DNA of 64,000 bases from Gemmatimonadota bacterium (GCA_021324635.1 JAJPIS010000107.1:124001-188000), one strand, 5' to 3'. Shown: positions 34,664-44,878, numbered from the stretch's first letter. A program made the numbers and translations. Notes: generated from the sequence alone by a model not told the origin.

Positions 34664-35458
34664 GTGATCACTTGGCAAACGGTTGTCGACAGACGTGTGT
34701 GGCGCGCCTCAGCGCTGGGGGTGCTCCTGACCGGATGTTCGAGCGCGACCGACGTCAGCGCCGTCTCGCGCATCGATGTATCACCCTCGTCCGCCACGGT
34801 CCCGAGCGGCGGTCAGCTTGTCTTGCAGGCGACAGTGGTCGGAACCGACGGGCGACCAGTGACCGGACGGACCGTCTACTGGTCGTCGGAGGATCCCACG
34901 ATCGCCGTCGTGTCCTCCGTGGGGCTCGTCCGCGCGAGCACCCCCGGCCGGGTCCGTATCGCCGCGAGTCTCGCCGGCGTCACCGGCACATCGGCCATCA
35001 CGGTGCAGTCCGTGGACGTCCAGTCAGTCGTCCTCGTGCCCTCGACCGTGACGGTCGCGGCGGGCTCACATGCCCAGCTCCAGGCAGCCGCCTACGACTC
35101 TCGAGGACAGGTGGTCCCTGGGCTTGGGATCACGTGGGGGAGTAGCGACCAGGGCATCGCGCGGATCGACAGCGCCGGAAATGTCACCGGCGTGACTCCG
35201 GGTGTCACCACGGTCGTCGCCGCGATCGACGGCCTCCTGGCATCCGCCAAGGTCACGGTCACATCTGGTGGGGACGGCGGCGGGGGTGGCGGGGGTGGTG
35301 GGGGTGGTGGGGGCGGGGGCGGTGGGGGCGACTCCGGAGGAGGGAGCGGAAGCGGCGACGGCGGCGGGCACGGCGGGCACGGCAGGCACGGCGGCCACCA
35401 TGGCCACCATGGCGAGGGCGGCAACGGCGGTAACGACGGGCTCGGTATCGGGCTTTGA
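34664..35458 (+). CDS. Big_2-type Ig-like lipoprotein with Gly-rich and His/Gly tail
   Basis: I use GTG 34664 (VITWQTVVDRRVWRASALGV), which places a lipobox (LLTGC) at the right depth, giving 264 residues. Two bacterial Ig-like (Big_2) domains follow, each with the pattern IDVSPSSATVPSGGQLVLQA, VYWSSEDPTIAVVSS and VTGVTPGVTTVVA. The C-terminus is a poly-Gly run (about 20 residues, from a GGGGGT-rich DNA tract at 35272-35330) and then a His/Gly tail (GHGGHGRHGGHHGHHG) that could bind Ni, Zn or Cu. It would be a surface protein anchored in the outer or inner membrane. It ends 49 bases before the channel gene. Confidence 0.8.
   Translation: MITWQTVVDRRVWRASALGVLLTGCSSATDVSAVSRIDVSPSSATVPSGGQLVLQATVVGTDGRPVTGRTVYWSSEDPTIAVVSSVGLVRASTPGRVRIAASLAGVTGTSAITVQSVDVQSVVLVPSTVTVAAGSHAQLQAAAYDSRGQVVPGLGITWGSSDQGIARIDSAGNVTGVTPGVTTVVAAIDGLLASAKVTVTSGGDGGGGGGGGGGGGGGGGGGDSGGGSGSGDGGGHGGHGRHGGHHGHHGEGGNGGNDGLGIGL
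35272..35330. repeat. GGGGGT/GGGGGC simple repeat tract
   Basis: A tract of guanine runs of four or five broken by T, C or single bases encodes the poly-Gly part of the lipoprotein. It has the makings of G-quadruplex DNA and of replication slippage. In-frame length change would vary the linker length. Confidence 0.8.
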
Positions 35459-35507
35459 TGCCTGATATCGGGCGAGCCGCGGTGCCCGCACCCGCTCCGG
35501 CCCGACG

Positions 35508-36638
35508 ATGATCACCGCCGCCGCAATCGTTGTCGCTCTCGCAATCCTCGGTGCCGTCCTTCAGGACGCGTTCGAGGTCATGTTGCTGCCGCGGCGAATC
35601 CGGCGTCGGCTGCGCCTCGTTCGTGCTTTCTTCACCTGGACCTGGCGGGGGTGGACGGCGGTCGCCCTCCGGATCCCGCCAGGGCATCGGCGCGACGCCT
35701 TCGTGAGCTTCTATGGGCCTCTCTCCCTTGTCGCCCTGTTGGTCATCTGGGCCTGCGGGCTGATCCTCGGCTTCGGGATCCTGACGTGGGCCCTCGCCCT
35801 GGGCGGGCCCGCACCGCTCGCCTTCCCGACCGCGCTCTACGTGAGCGGCGCCACGTTTTTCACGCTGGCCTACGGCGACATGGTCCCGCGAACGACAGCG
35901 GGTCGCGTCCTGGCGGTGATGGAGGCCGGCACCGGCCTGGGATTCATCGCTGTCGTCATCGGCTACCTCCCGGTGCTCTACCAGCTCTTCTCTCGACGCG
36001 AGGGCCCCGTCATTCTCCTCGACGAGCGGGCGGGGTCACCCCCCAGCGCGACGGCGCTCCTCGTCCGCCACGCGGAGGGTGAGAGTCTCGATCGGCTGGA
36101 CGAGTTGCTCGCCAGCTGGGAGCGCTGGGCGGCTGAGCTCGTCGAGAGTCACCTCTCGTACCCGATGCTCGGCTACTATCGCTCACAACACGACAACCAG
36201 TCGTGGCTGGCGGCCCTCACCGCCGTCATGGACACCTGCGCGCTCGTGATGGTGGGATTCCCTGGTGTCCGGACGTTCCAGGCGCGGATGACCTTTGCCG
36301 CGGCCCGGCTGGCCGTCGTCGAGCTGAGTCGCGTCTTCGTCGCGGCGCCACGGCCGCCCCACTCCGACCGGCTGGGCGCCGCCACGTTCGCGACCATGCG
36401 GCAATTGCTGGAGCAAGCCGGACTGCCATTCAGCGATGACGCGACCGCCGAGCAGACGCTGGACGAGTTCCGGAAAACCTACGAGCCGTTCGTCAACGGA
36501 TTGGCGTCGCAGCTACTGATGACGCTGCCACCGTGGGTCGGCGACCCGCACGGCGATGCACTCGACAACTGGCAGCGGAGCCGCCGCGGCCGGACGGTGA
36601 AACGACTGGTCGAAGGCGTGCCAGCGAAACCCGCCTAA
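35508..36638 (+). CDS. Potassium-channel-like two-TM pore protein
   Basis: The 376-residue protein has an N-terminal hydrophobic helix (MITAAAIVVALAILGAVLQD), then two more with a pore loop between: FPTALYVSGATFFTLAYGDM, where AYGD at 121-124 stands where K+ channels have GYGD. The selectivity filter is thus close to, but not identical with, the K+ consensus TVGYGD. The long C-terminal cytoplasmic region (from about 170) is alpha-helical and has no RCK/TrkA or cNMP domain I recognise. Ion selectivity is therefore unproven. Its end overlaps the next, convergent gene by 4 bases. Confidence 0.75.
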   Translation: MITAAAIVVALAILGAVLQDAFEVMLLPRRIRRRLRLVRAFFTWTWRGWTAVALRIPPGHRRDAFVSFYGPLSLVALLVIWACGLILGFGILTWALALGGPAPLAFPTALYVSGATFFTLAYGDMVPRTTAGRVLAVMEAGTGLGFIAVVIGYLPVLYQLFSRREGPVILLDERAGSPPSATALLVRHAEGESLDRLDELLASWERWAAELVESHLSYPMLGYYRSQHDNQSWLAALTAVMDTCALVMVGFPGVRTFQARMTFAAARLAVVELSRVFVAAPRPPHSDRLGAATFATMRQLLEQAGLPFSDDATAEQTLDEFRKTYEPFVNGLASQLLMTLPPWVGDPHGDALDNWQRSRRGRTVKRLVEGVPAKPA

Positions 36639-37189
36639 CCCTCGGCGACGTGCACCTCGACATCGCTGGCGGCGATGAGGCCCCGAGTGCGCAACCACTC
36701 GAGCGGCCACCGGAGTAGCTCGCCCAGGGCCTCACTCGAGACGGGGACCAGAGCCTGTGCAGACGCCGAGGTCACGCCGATGACGAGCGCGGCGAGCGGC
36801 TCGGACAGCTCCGGGAACTGCGGGGTGCCCGCCACCCCGGCGGCGGCGATCCCGCCCATGACCGCGACCAGTTGGTCGAGCGTGTCGGCCACCACGCCGG
36901 CACTCCGCCGCGCGCGCACTTCGCCGGCGAGACGCCGCAGCTGTGCGCAGCGGCTCGCGTCCACGACGCCCGTGCGCATGGCGTCCAGCACCGCGAAGTA
37001 CGCCTTCTTGGCGCGCCGCTCCAACGCATGGACGGCCCGCATGCTGGCGCCGCCAAGCGGTGGCAGCGGCAGGTGAAAGACAACACTGGAACTTCGTTCC
37101 CCGCCCCCGGACACGCATCCCTCTACGCGCAGCATGGGCGCCCCATTGGGCGCACGCGGACGGCGTGCCTCGTGGGTACGATCGTGCAT
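36635..37189 (-). CDS. Uncharacterised small soluble protein
   Basis: Start ATG 37189 is fixed by a GGGAGG site 6 bases upstream; the frame is open beyond. The 184-residue protein has a basic N-terminus and a segment FHLPLPPLGGASM, then helices (RAVHALERRAKKAYFAVLDA, MRTGVVDASRCAQLRRLAG, and LGELLRWPLEWLRTRGLIA). There is no signal peptide or membrane helix. The TGxxDA...LR segment loosely recurs in the gene at 37485 (ATGAIDAEPLRSAVRAF), which may hint at a shared helix pair. I do not recognise a family. Confidence 0.6.
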   Translation of the reverse strand: MHDRTHEARRPRAPNGAPMLRVEGCVSGGGERSSSVVFHLPLPPLGGASMRAVHALERRAKKAYFAVLDAMRTGVVDASRCAQLRRLAGEVRARRSAGVVADTLDQLVAVMGGIAAAGVAGTPQFPELSEPLAALVIGVTSASAQALVPVSSEALGELLRWPLEWLRTRGLIAASDVEVHVAEG

Positions 37190-37484
37190 GGCACCTCCCA
37201 TGAGCCGTTCCGTCTGTGGCGGTGACAACGGTTGCTCACCGCCTCGGCAAAGTACCGAACGAACAGTCGCGCCACCAGTCACAAGTTCGTGATCCCGACG
37301 GCGGCTGCCGGACTCGTCCTTGCAGCGCGCTGCCGCATCGCGTGCGCCGCAGATGCATCCGGTCTGAGGAGAGCGCTGGCACAGCGTGCAACGTTCGCCC
37401 GACAGCCGCGGCGCGCGTGTGGCGCTCTCCGCGGTGCGTGGCAGCCCCTGTAGCCGAGGCGCCGCGAGCGCGCCCGGCGCCGGC
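37190..37484. other. Intergenic region between two small minus-strand genes
   Basis: About 295 bases with no gene I can support. It must hold the promoter and ribosome site of the gene starting at 37189, whose GGGAGG site is at its left edge. No repeat or hairpin stands out. Confidence 0.45.
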
Positions 37485-37865
37485 TCAGTCCGCACGGTAA
37501 TAAGCCTGAACCGCCCACTGAACGACGCACCGCAGGAGCGCGGTCGAGACGGCCGGGTCGATGTCGCGGCGCCGGTGCGTCGCGTCCGTGACGAGGTGCT
37601 TCACCGCGATCAGGGCTCGCTCCGGTGGCTCGCCTATGGCGCGGAGCGTGTCGGTGAAGGCGCGAACCGCTGAACGCAGCGGCTCAGCATCGATCGCGCC
37701 GGTCGCCACGGCCGCTCGCAACGCGGACAGGAGCGCTTCCGCAGCCGCGGGCGGCACATTCGGCGCGTCCGCTTCGGGCCCAGACGTGGGGCCGCTGGGG
37801 CCGCTGGGACCGCTGGGGCCGGGGACGCCCGGCTTGCCGTCGGTGTGGTGATCCGCGGGCCGCAT
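37485..37865 (-). CDS. Small protein with collagen-like N-terminus, unknown function
   Basis: From ATG 37865, after a GGAGAA site, this is 126 residues. It opens with MRPADHHTDGKPGVPGPSGP and then GPS/GPT triplets that resemble a short collagen-like stretch. The rest is helical: AEALLSALRAAVATGAIDAE, PERALIAVKHLVTDATHRRR and STALLRCVVQWAVQAYYRAD at the end. The GPSGPS run could also be simple low-complexity from DNA repeats of ggccgctggg. No export signal is visible. The gene belongs to the same strand and style as the one at 36635, and its function is unknown. Confidence 0.55.
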   Translation of the reverse strand: MRPADHHTDGKPGVPGPSGPSGPSGPTSGPEADAPNVPPAAAEALLSALRAAVATGAIDAEPLRSAVRAFTDTLRAIGEPPERALIAVKHLVTDATHRRRDIDPAVSTALLRCVVQWAVQAYYRAD

Positions 37866-38174
37866 GGCCAGTTCTCCGTGGGTTGGTCCGTTCGGCGGCC
37901 GGACTGGCGTGGCGGTCGGCGGGGCCGATCGCGGTAGCCTCCAGAGCTTTGCGTCGCCGGCTTTCGCCGGCTTTGCCGTTGTCGTGGCCCCCCGGAAGAT
38001 CGGGAGCGGCCGACGAGCGCTTGACCGGCGCGCACATGGGATATTTCGCCGCATGCCCGCCGTGTGTTCACCATAGGACACCGACCCGCGATCGCGCAAG
38101 AGACAAGTGGCCCGATCCGGCCGCCTGTCCCGGACGCACGCGCCCCTGCCCCTTCCACTGGAGGCGCTCCTGCC
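37866..38174. other. Divergent intergenic region
   Basis: About 310 bases between the collagen-like gene and the DinB gene. There is a short direct repeat GCCGGCTTTCGCCGGCTTTGCC near 37960. It should hold promoters for both genes. I see no coding sequence or structured RNA. Confidence 0.4.
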
Positions 38175-38633
38175 ATGGACTTCGTGCAGCTGTTCGACTA
38201 TGACGCCTGGGCGAATCGCGAGGCGGTGCGCTCGCTCGATGCCGCCGTCAATCCGCCGTCACGCGCGCTCGCGGTGATGGCGCACATCATCGGCGCGGAG
38301 TGGCTCTGGTGGACGCGCCTCCATCGCTCGGCGCCGCGCCTCGCCGTCTGGCCGGCGCTCACGATCGCCCAGTGCGGTGCGGAGGTGTCGGAGCTCGGGC
38401 CGCAGTGGCGCGAATACGTCGCCCGCCGAGGCGCGGCGGAGAACACGGAGGCGGTCCCCTACGTGAACAGCCGCGGCGAGTCGTTCAGCAGCTCGGTGGG
38501 AGACATCCTCTTTCACGTCATCACCCACTCGGCGTACCACCGCGGGCAGATCGCCATGGCGCTCCGGGCGAGTGGGCACGAGCCGGCATACACCGACTTC
38601 ATCCACGCCCGCCGGCAGGGGTTGATCGCCTAG
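38175..38633 (+). CDS. DinB-family putative metalloenzyme
   Basis: The chosen ATG 38175 (MDFVQLFDYDAWANREAVRS) gives 152 residues, the usual DinB length. The four-helix bundle has metal-ligand histidines in the expected places: one in VMAHIIGAEWLWW, and the pair in ILFHVITHSAYHRGQIAMAL. The YDAWAN opening is typical. Family members include bacillithiol- or mycothiol-dependent S-transferases, but a specific thiol cannot be assigned. It ends 101 bases before the pentapeptide gene. Confidence 0.88.
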   Translation: MDFVQLFDYDAWANREAVRSLDAAVNPPSRALAVMAHIIGAEWLWWTRLHRSAPRLAVWPALTIAQCGAEVSELGPQWREYVARRGAAENTEAVPYVNSRGESFSSSVGDILFHVITHSAYHRGQIAMALRASGHEPAYTDFIHARRQGLIA

Positions 38634-38734
38634 GCCCATCGTCCGAGCGCGCCACCCGGACGTGTCGCCCGCCGCATCGCGCAGGCGGCACCGCCCCGAT
38701 AAGCTTTCCCACGTCCGCTCACCGGGAGGCCCCC

Positions 38735-39529
38735 GTGACATGCCAGCCGACCCTACGCGCGCGCTTCATCGGGTTCGCCGTCGCCCTCGCCCTGTCGACC
38801 GGCCCCACGGGTGCACAACAGCCGGCGGGCGGGACGCCCCAGGCCGGCGGTCCGCGACTGAGTCGGGCCGACGTGCTCGCGAGACTATCGGCAGCATCGG
38901 AGGCGCAACCGGCTGACTTCGCCGGGCAGGACCTCTCCGGTCTCGATCTGTCGGGCGTGGATCTCAGCCGAGCCAAGTTGTCCGGCGCGCATCTCGACCG
39001 CGCTCGGCTCGTCCACGCGCGGATGTTCTCGGTCGACCTCGATCACGCGACCGCTCGCGAGGCGGACCTCACCGGTGCGGTGCTCGACGTCTCCGCGATG
39101 CGAGCGGCCGACTTCAGCCACTCGATCCTCCGGGACGCCAGTCTCTACGCGGTCATCATGCCGGGGGCAAACTTTACCGACGCGGACCTCACCGGGGTGC
39201 GCCTCATCGCCGCCGCGGACGGCGCCATCTTCGTCCGGGCGACACTGGTGCACGCCGACGTCGGCGCCGACCCTCGAAACCAACCCATGGGCGTCATGCG
39301 CACCGACTTCACGAATGCGGATCTCTCGGGCGCGGATCTCACCAGCGCGAACCTCCGCAAGGCCCGACTCGTGAGGGCGAACTTCACTGGCGCCAACCTG
39401 AGCGGCGCCGACCTCGCGCTCACGGATCTCACCGACGCCATTTTCCATCAGATCCGAGGGCGCAGCACCATCAAGGGCCTGGACCGGGCCATCGATGTCG
39501 CCGGCGCGCACTGGGATAGCACGCCCTAG
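38735..39529 (+). CDS. Exported pentapeptide-repeat protein
   Basis: A GTG start at 38735, six bases after GGGAGG, gives 264 residues. A signal peptide (LRARFIGFAVALALSTGPTG, then AQQP) is followed by a helical linker (LSRADVLARLSAASEAQPAD). About 30 pentapeptide repeats of the A(D/N)LXX type follow (DLSGLDLSGVDLSRAKLSGA, NADLSGADLTSANLRKARLV). They fold into a right-handed quadrilateral beta helix. Export argues against gyrase protection; a periplasmic or surface structural role is more likely. A hairpin that looks like a terminator lies 38 bases after the stop. Confidence 0.88.
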   Translation: MTCQPTLRARFIGFAVALALSTGPTGAQQPAGGTPQAGGPRLSRADVLARLSAASEAQPADFAGQDLSGLDLSGVDLSRAKLSGAHLDRARLVHARMFSVDLDHATAREADLTGAVLDVSAMRAADFSHSILRDASLYAVIMPGANFTDADLTGVRLIAAADGAIFVRATLVHADVGADPRNQPMGVMRTDFTNADLSGADLTSANLRKARLVRANFTGANLSGADLALTDLTDAIFHQIRGRSTIKGLDRAIDVAGAHWDSTP

Positions 39530-39970
39530 ACCCGGCCCCCGCCGCGGTCGCGACCCCTGATGACGAACGCCCACTCATCGAGCGAGTGGGCGCACTCCCA
39601 AGCGACCCCCCAGCGACCCCCCAGCTATCCCCTTCCGACAGCGGTCACTCCGCGGCCGTCAGCCGCACGCCTGCGGGTTGATTTGGCAACTGACGCCGAT
39701 CTGGAGCAGAGCGGCGACCATGGGGACCGCCCCGTTGGACACGCGCACCATCGCTGTCAGCGGACCGTGCTCGGTCAGCGTCGGCGGGAGCCACGGGCGG
39801 GGCAAAGCTGGGACGATCACGGCCGCACGAGCACTCATTGGTCCGCTCCCGCAGGCGGTCATTTCAACGGGCTGCGATGGCCATCGCGCTACACTGTCAA
39901 AGACGATGACACCACCCCGAAGGTTACGGACGCCACCCGATCGGACGCGGATCCCCGGCACGCGTGTGAT
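39530..39970. other. Intergenic region, 440 bases, with hairpin repeat and possible small minus-strand ORF
   Basis: After the pentapeptide gene comes a hairpin (39568-39592) and a duplicated GACCCCCCAGC at 39605-39624. On the minus strand, 39659-39862 could encode about 67 residues starting MTACGSGP and ending with a Cys-containing tail (QIGVSCQINPQACG), preceded by a TTTGACA-like box. It lacks a good ribosome site and homologues are unknown, so I list it here rather than as a gene. It might be a remnant. Confidence 0.4.
39568..39592 (+). terminator. Hairpin behind the pentapeptide gene; degraded copy of a dispersed hairpin
   Basis: CGCCCACTC pairs with GAGTGGGCG over nine bases with a 7-base loop, no strong T tract. 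The left flank (GATGACGAACGCCCACTC, 39559-39576) differs by two bases from the left arm of the 19-bp hairpin at 55777, so the two are related elements. It could end transcription of the pentapeptide gene. Confidence 0.6.
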
Positions 39971-40504
39971 TCACGTCACAGTCGACCGGTCAGACGCCTG
40001 CGACCGGCGCCCGGGGGCGAGGAGCTCGAGCTGAAGCTCGAGGCTCTCCCCCGGCTCGAGCGCGAGCCAACGCCGACGGAGTGAGGCCAGCTCGGCGCGC
40101 ATGGCGTGAAGCACCGTGGGGGTCAGGTCCATCGGCCGGTAACCCGGACGCATCTCGCCGCACTTGGTCGCCACGGTGTCGTTGAAGTCCGTCAGCGTGA
40201 GCCGGTGACCGGTCATCGCCTCGAGCGACAGCAGCCCCGCGATCGCCTCGGCCCGGACCGCGTCCACCCCGATGCGCGCCAGCGCGCCGCGGTCGAACTC
40301 GGCAAACGCGGCACCCTGCGCGAGTAAGCCGAGGAAGCCTCCCGACAGGTTCAGCTGGCTCTCCACCACGGCGTGCGCCAGGTCGTGCACCGGGCCGAAG
40401 CCCTCCGCCGGCCCGATCGACGCGCAGTCCGACGAGCCATCGGTGCGCACGACAGTCAGCGACGCGTGAGCGTCGGGCACTTTCTTGAAGCGCAGCGTCA
40501 GCAT
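39971..40504 (-). CDS. Uncharacterised protein, conserved-looking
   Basis: The 177-residue protein starts at ATG 40504 (MLTLRFKKVPDAHASLTVVR). It has a clear HDLAHAVVESQLNLSGGFLG helix containing a HxxxH-like pair, an acidic ILE-rich middle and a C-terminal helix with MRAELASLRRRWLALEPGES. A HDLAH motif in a helix can bind metal, but there is no third ligand I can assign. It diverges from the NHL-type propeller gene with 169 bases between. Function unknown. Confidence 0.6.
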   Translation of the reverse strand: MLTLRFKKVPDAHASLTVVRTDGSSDCASIGPAEGFGPVHDLAHAVVESQLNLSGGFLGLLAQGAAFAEFDRGALARIGVDAVRAEAIAGLLSLEAMTGHRLTLTDFNDTVATKCGEMRPGYRPMDLTPTVLHAMRAELASLRRRWLALEPGESLELQLELLAPGRRSQASDRSTVT

Positions 40505-40673
40505 GGGGTGCCTGATGCTATGTCAGGTCGCCGCAGCCGACCAGGGCTGCTCCGTTGCCCCCACCGCCGCGACGTTCGCCGTGCGCGCCCTGCCACTCGC
40601 CCCGGAGGTGTTGTCGCCCCGCGCGGTCGTCGCGAGCTTCGCTCGTCTCTCTCATCTCCAGGAGGACGCAGCC

Positions 40674-41828
40674 ATGCCACGCGCGCACTCCCTCGCCGCG
40701 ATCGCCGCGACAGTGGTCGCGGCCGCGCTCGCGGTCGCGTGCGCAGGACCCGACCGCTCGCCCACCAGCCCGCCGAGCGACGCCGCGAGCTCGGCCACGG
40801 CGACGGATCGGGTCGACTCGCGAAGCGCGACGCTCTTCGGCCGGCACCACGTGATGATGATCGCCGACCAGTTCAACAACCGGGTGATCGAGGTCGATGA
40901 GACCGGCGAGATCCGGTGGCACTTCGGCAATGGGCCGAGGGATGTCACGGCCGCCTCGATCATCGGTGTCAACGACGCCCAACCCGTCGGTGACCTGGTG
41001 CTCATGGCAGGGACGGGAGCGCCGCCAGGCACGGAGCTGCTCTGCCCCCAGGGGTGCGCGGACAACCGCGTGCTGCTGGTCAACCGCAGCGGCCACATCG
41101 TGTGGCAGTATGGGACATTCGGCGTGACGGGCGCGGGACCCAATCAGCTCAGCAGCCCGGTCCAGGCGACCTTTCTCCCCAATGGCCACGTCCTCATCAC
41201 GGACCAGGGCAACCAGCGCATCATCGAGGTAAATCGCCATCATCACATCGTCTGGCAGTACGGCCAGACCGGGGTGGCCGGTATCGGCGCTGGCCAGTTG
41301 AACAACCCCAATAGCGCCGAGCTGCTCGAGAACGGGCACATTCTCATCGCCGATGAGAACAACAACCGAGCGATCGAGGTCACCCGCCACCACACCATTG
41401 TCGCGACGTTCACCGGAGGGGGTACGCTGAGCGGTGTGGCGTTCGCCAGTCGGCTGCCGAACGGGCACACGCTGATCACCGACTCGAACAACAACCGTGT
41501 GGTCGAGCTCGACTCCCACGACCACATTGTCTGGTCCTATGCGACCAACACGCAGACCGGGTCCAACGCCAATCCGCTCCCCACACGGGCGCTCCGCCTG
41601 GCCAACGGCCTGACGCTCATCAGCGACCAGTTCAACGATCGTGTCATCTTCGTGAACCATGCCGGGCGGATCGTCGGACAGTTCGGAACGCTCGACGTGC
41701 CGGGTTTCGGCACCGACGACACCAGGCCGGGGCTCAACGCCCCCTACGACGCCAAGATCGTGGGCGACTTCACCGGCATCACGGCACCGGTTCCGGACGG
41801 GGACCACGACGGCGACGACCCGCGCTGA
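40674..41828 (+). CDS. NHL/PQQ-like beta-propeller lipoprotein
   Basis: Start ATG 40674 is set by AGGAGG. The 384-residue protein has a lipoprotein signal (MPRAHSLAAIAATVVAAALA then VACAGPDRS). The rest is a propeller of about six blades in which each contains a strand such as HVLITDQGNQRIIEVNRHHH and IVWQYGQTGVAGIGAGQL, ending in NNRVVELDSHDHIVWSY. The DxxNNR(V/A)xE motif resembles NHL or arylsulfotransferase-like propellers. His-rich turns may bind a metal. The molecular role is unknown. Confidence 0.8.
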   Translation: MPRAHSLAAIAATVVAAALAVACAGPDRSPTSPPSDAASSATATDRVDSRSATLFGRHHVMMIADQFNNRVIEVDETGEIRWHFGNGPRDVTAASIIGVNDAQPVGDLVLMAGTGAPPGTELLCPQGCADNRVLLVNRSGHIVWQYGTFGVTGAGPNQLSSPVQATFLPNGHVLITDQGNQRIIEVNRHHHIVWQYGQTGVAGIGAGQLNNPNSAELLENGHILIADENNNRAIEVTRHHTIVATFTGGGTLSGVAFASRLPNGHTLITDSNNNRVVELDSHDHIVWSYATNTQTGSNANPLPTRALRLANGLTLISDQFNDRVIFVNHAGRIVGQFGTLDVPGFGTDDTRPGLNAPYDAKIVGDFTGITAPVPDGDHDGDDPR

Positions 41829-42064
41829 CGGCGGGTCGCTCCTGACGCTCCTGGGGCCAGTCGGAGATGTCGTCCGCTGGCCCCAAGTCGCGCCTGTGGC
41901 CCGTGTCGGTGTCCGGCCGCCGCCGGGCGCGCCTGGATCTTGCCCCCACTTGTCGACGTCGACGCGCGTGGGCGATCCTTCCAGCGCGCCCGTACCGGTG
42001 GCTCCGAGCCGCCGGCGGCGAAGGACGCTGCGGCGCGCAATCGACACCGACCGGAGTGCAGGCT

Positions 42065-43696
<1,632 letters not shown>

Positions 43697-43742
43697 AGCG
43701 GTCACTTGCGCGGGCCCCGCGCCGGGTCGCACGATTCGCGGC

Positions 43743-44783
43743 ATGCCGCTCCCACGGTTCTCGCTTGTCCACGGCGTAACGCCCCTTCACGAGCTGCCAC
43801 GGCTCCGGGCCGCCCTCGGCGGCCCGTCCCGCTGTCCGCCGATCCTGATCAAGCGCGATGACCTGGCAGGCCCTGCGATGGGCGGCAACAAGGCGCGGAA
43901 GCTCGAATACTGTGTCGCCGACGCCCTGGCCGCCGACGCGACCCACCTGGTCACCGTCGGAGCGACGCAGTCCAACCACGCCCGCATGACCGCTGCCGCC
44001 GCGCGTCTGGCCGGCATGCGCTGCGTGCTCGTGCTCACCGCGGCCGGCGCGCAGGCGCCGCAAGGAAACCTGTTTCTCGATCAGCTCCTCGACGCCGAGC
44101 TCCACTTCGTGGCGCCGGGCCCGGTTGCCCTCGGGCCCAACCCGCACGAGGACGCCTGCGTCGCCGCCGTCATGCGGCGGCTCGAGCAGCAAGGGGGTCG
44201 CCCGTATTTCGTCGCCCTCGGCGCTTCGACGCCGCTCGGCGTCGTCGGGTACGTCGAGGCGATGCGCGAGCTCACCCGCCAGTGCGCCGACCTCGGCGGA
44301 TCCGCCCCGCCCGCACGCCTGTATTTTGCCGCCGGGTCGCGTGGCACCCAGGCCGGAATCGTCCTCGGCTCCATCCTGCACTGCGCCCCCTGGACAGCGC
44401 ACGGCATCGCGGTCAGTCCGGGCGACCCTGACAAGACCGAGCGCGCGGTCGAACTGGCCGCCGGTGCCGCCGAGCTGCTCGGCACCCATGTGCGTCTGAC
44501 CCGGGATCAGATCATCACGCACCAGGAGTTCTACGGGGCCGGGTACGCCGTCCCGACCGAGGAGGGCGATGCGGCCGTCCGGCTCGTGGCCCGCACCGAG
44601 GCGATCTTCCTGGATCCCGTCTACACGGGCAAGGCGATGGCCGGGCTGATCGCCCACGTACAGCGCGGCGACATCGACCAAGAGCGGCCGATCATCTTCC
44701 TCCACACCGGCGGTCTCCCGGGACTCTTCGCCCAGGCCGACCGGTTGGGGGATCCCGCCGACGCGCGCCCGGGGTGCGACTGA
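43743..44783 (+). CDS. ACC deaminase/D-cysteine desulfhydrase family PLP enzyme
   Basis: The 346-residue enzyme has the fold-type II core: LIKRDDLAGPAMGGNKARKL with PLP lysine K50, VTVGATQSNHARMTAAAA, and FAAGSRGTQAGIVLGSILH for phosphate binding. ATG is at 43743, 46 bases after aceB. The family includes D-cysteine desulfhydrase and 1-aminocyclopropane-1-carboxylate deaminase; sequence context does not favour one. D-cysteine desulfhydrase, making pyruvate, ammonia and sulphide, is the more common activity for such proteins. A strong hairpin follows the gene. Confidence 0.85.
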   Translation: MPLPRFSLVHGVTPLHELPRLRAALGGPSRCPPILIKRDDLAGPAMGGNKARKLEYCVADALAADATHLVTVGATQSNHARMTAAAARLAGMRCVLVLTAAGAQAPQGNLFLDQLLDAELHFVAPGPVALGPNPHEDACVAAVMRRLEQQGGRPYFVALGASTPLGVVGYVEAMRELTRQCADLGGSAPPARLYFAAGSRGTQAGIVLGSILHCAPWTAHGIAVSPGDPDKTERAVELAAGAAELLGTHVRLTRDQIITHQEFYGAGYAVPTEEGDAAVRLVARTEAIFLDPVYTGKAMAGLIAHVQRGDIDQERPIIFLHTGGLPGLFAQADRLGDPADARPGCD

Positions 44784-44798
44784 GCGCGATGGACAACG

Positions 44799-44825
44799 GG
44801 GCCGGCATCGCGACGATGCCGGCCC
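44799..44825 (+). terminator. Hairpin between converging desulfhydrase and hpnJ genes
   Basis: GGGCCGGCATCG and CGATGCCGGCCC form a perfect 12-base stem with a 3-base loop (44811-44813), 15 bases after the stop at 44783. It is followed by ATCTTCCT rather than a clean T tract. It could work for both convergent transcription units. Confidence 0.7.
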
Positions 44826-44878
44826 ATCTTCCTGGACCTAGACCTCATGTAGAAGGTGAAACAGCCGGCTCTAACTCG

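Noticed and set aside
35272-35330. G-rich tract as an origin or CRISPR leader
   Set aside because: It is in frame in a lipoprotein gene and encodes poly-Gly.
37770-37830. GGGCCGCTGGG repeats as a possible CRISPR-like or regulatory array
   Set aside because: They encode the GPS/GPT triplets of the small protein and have no spacers.
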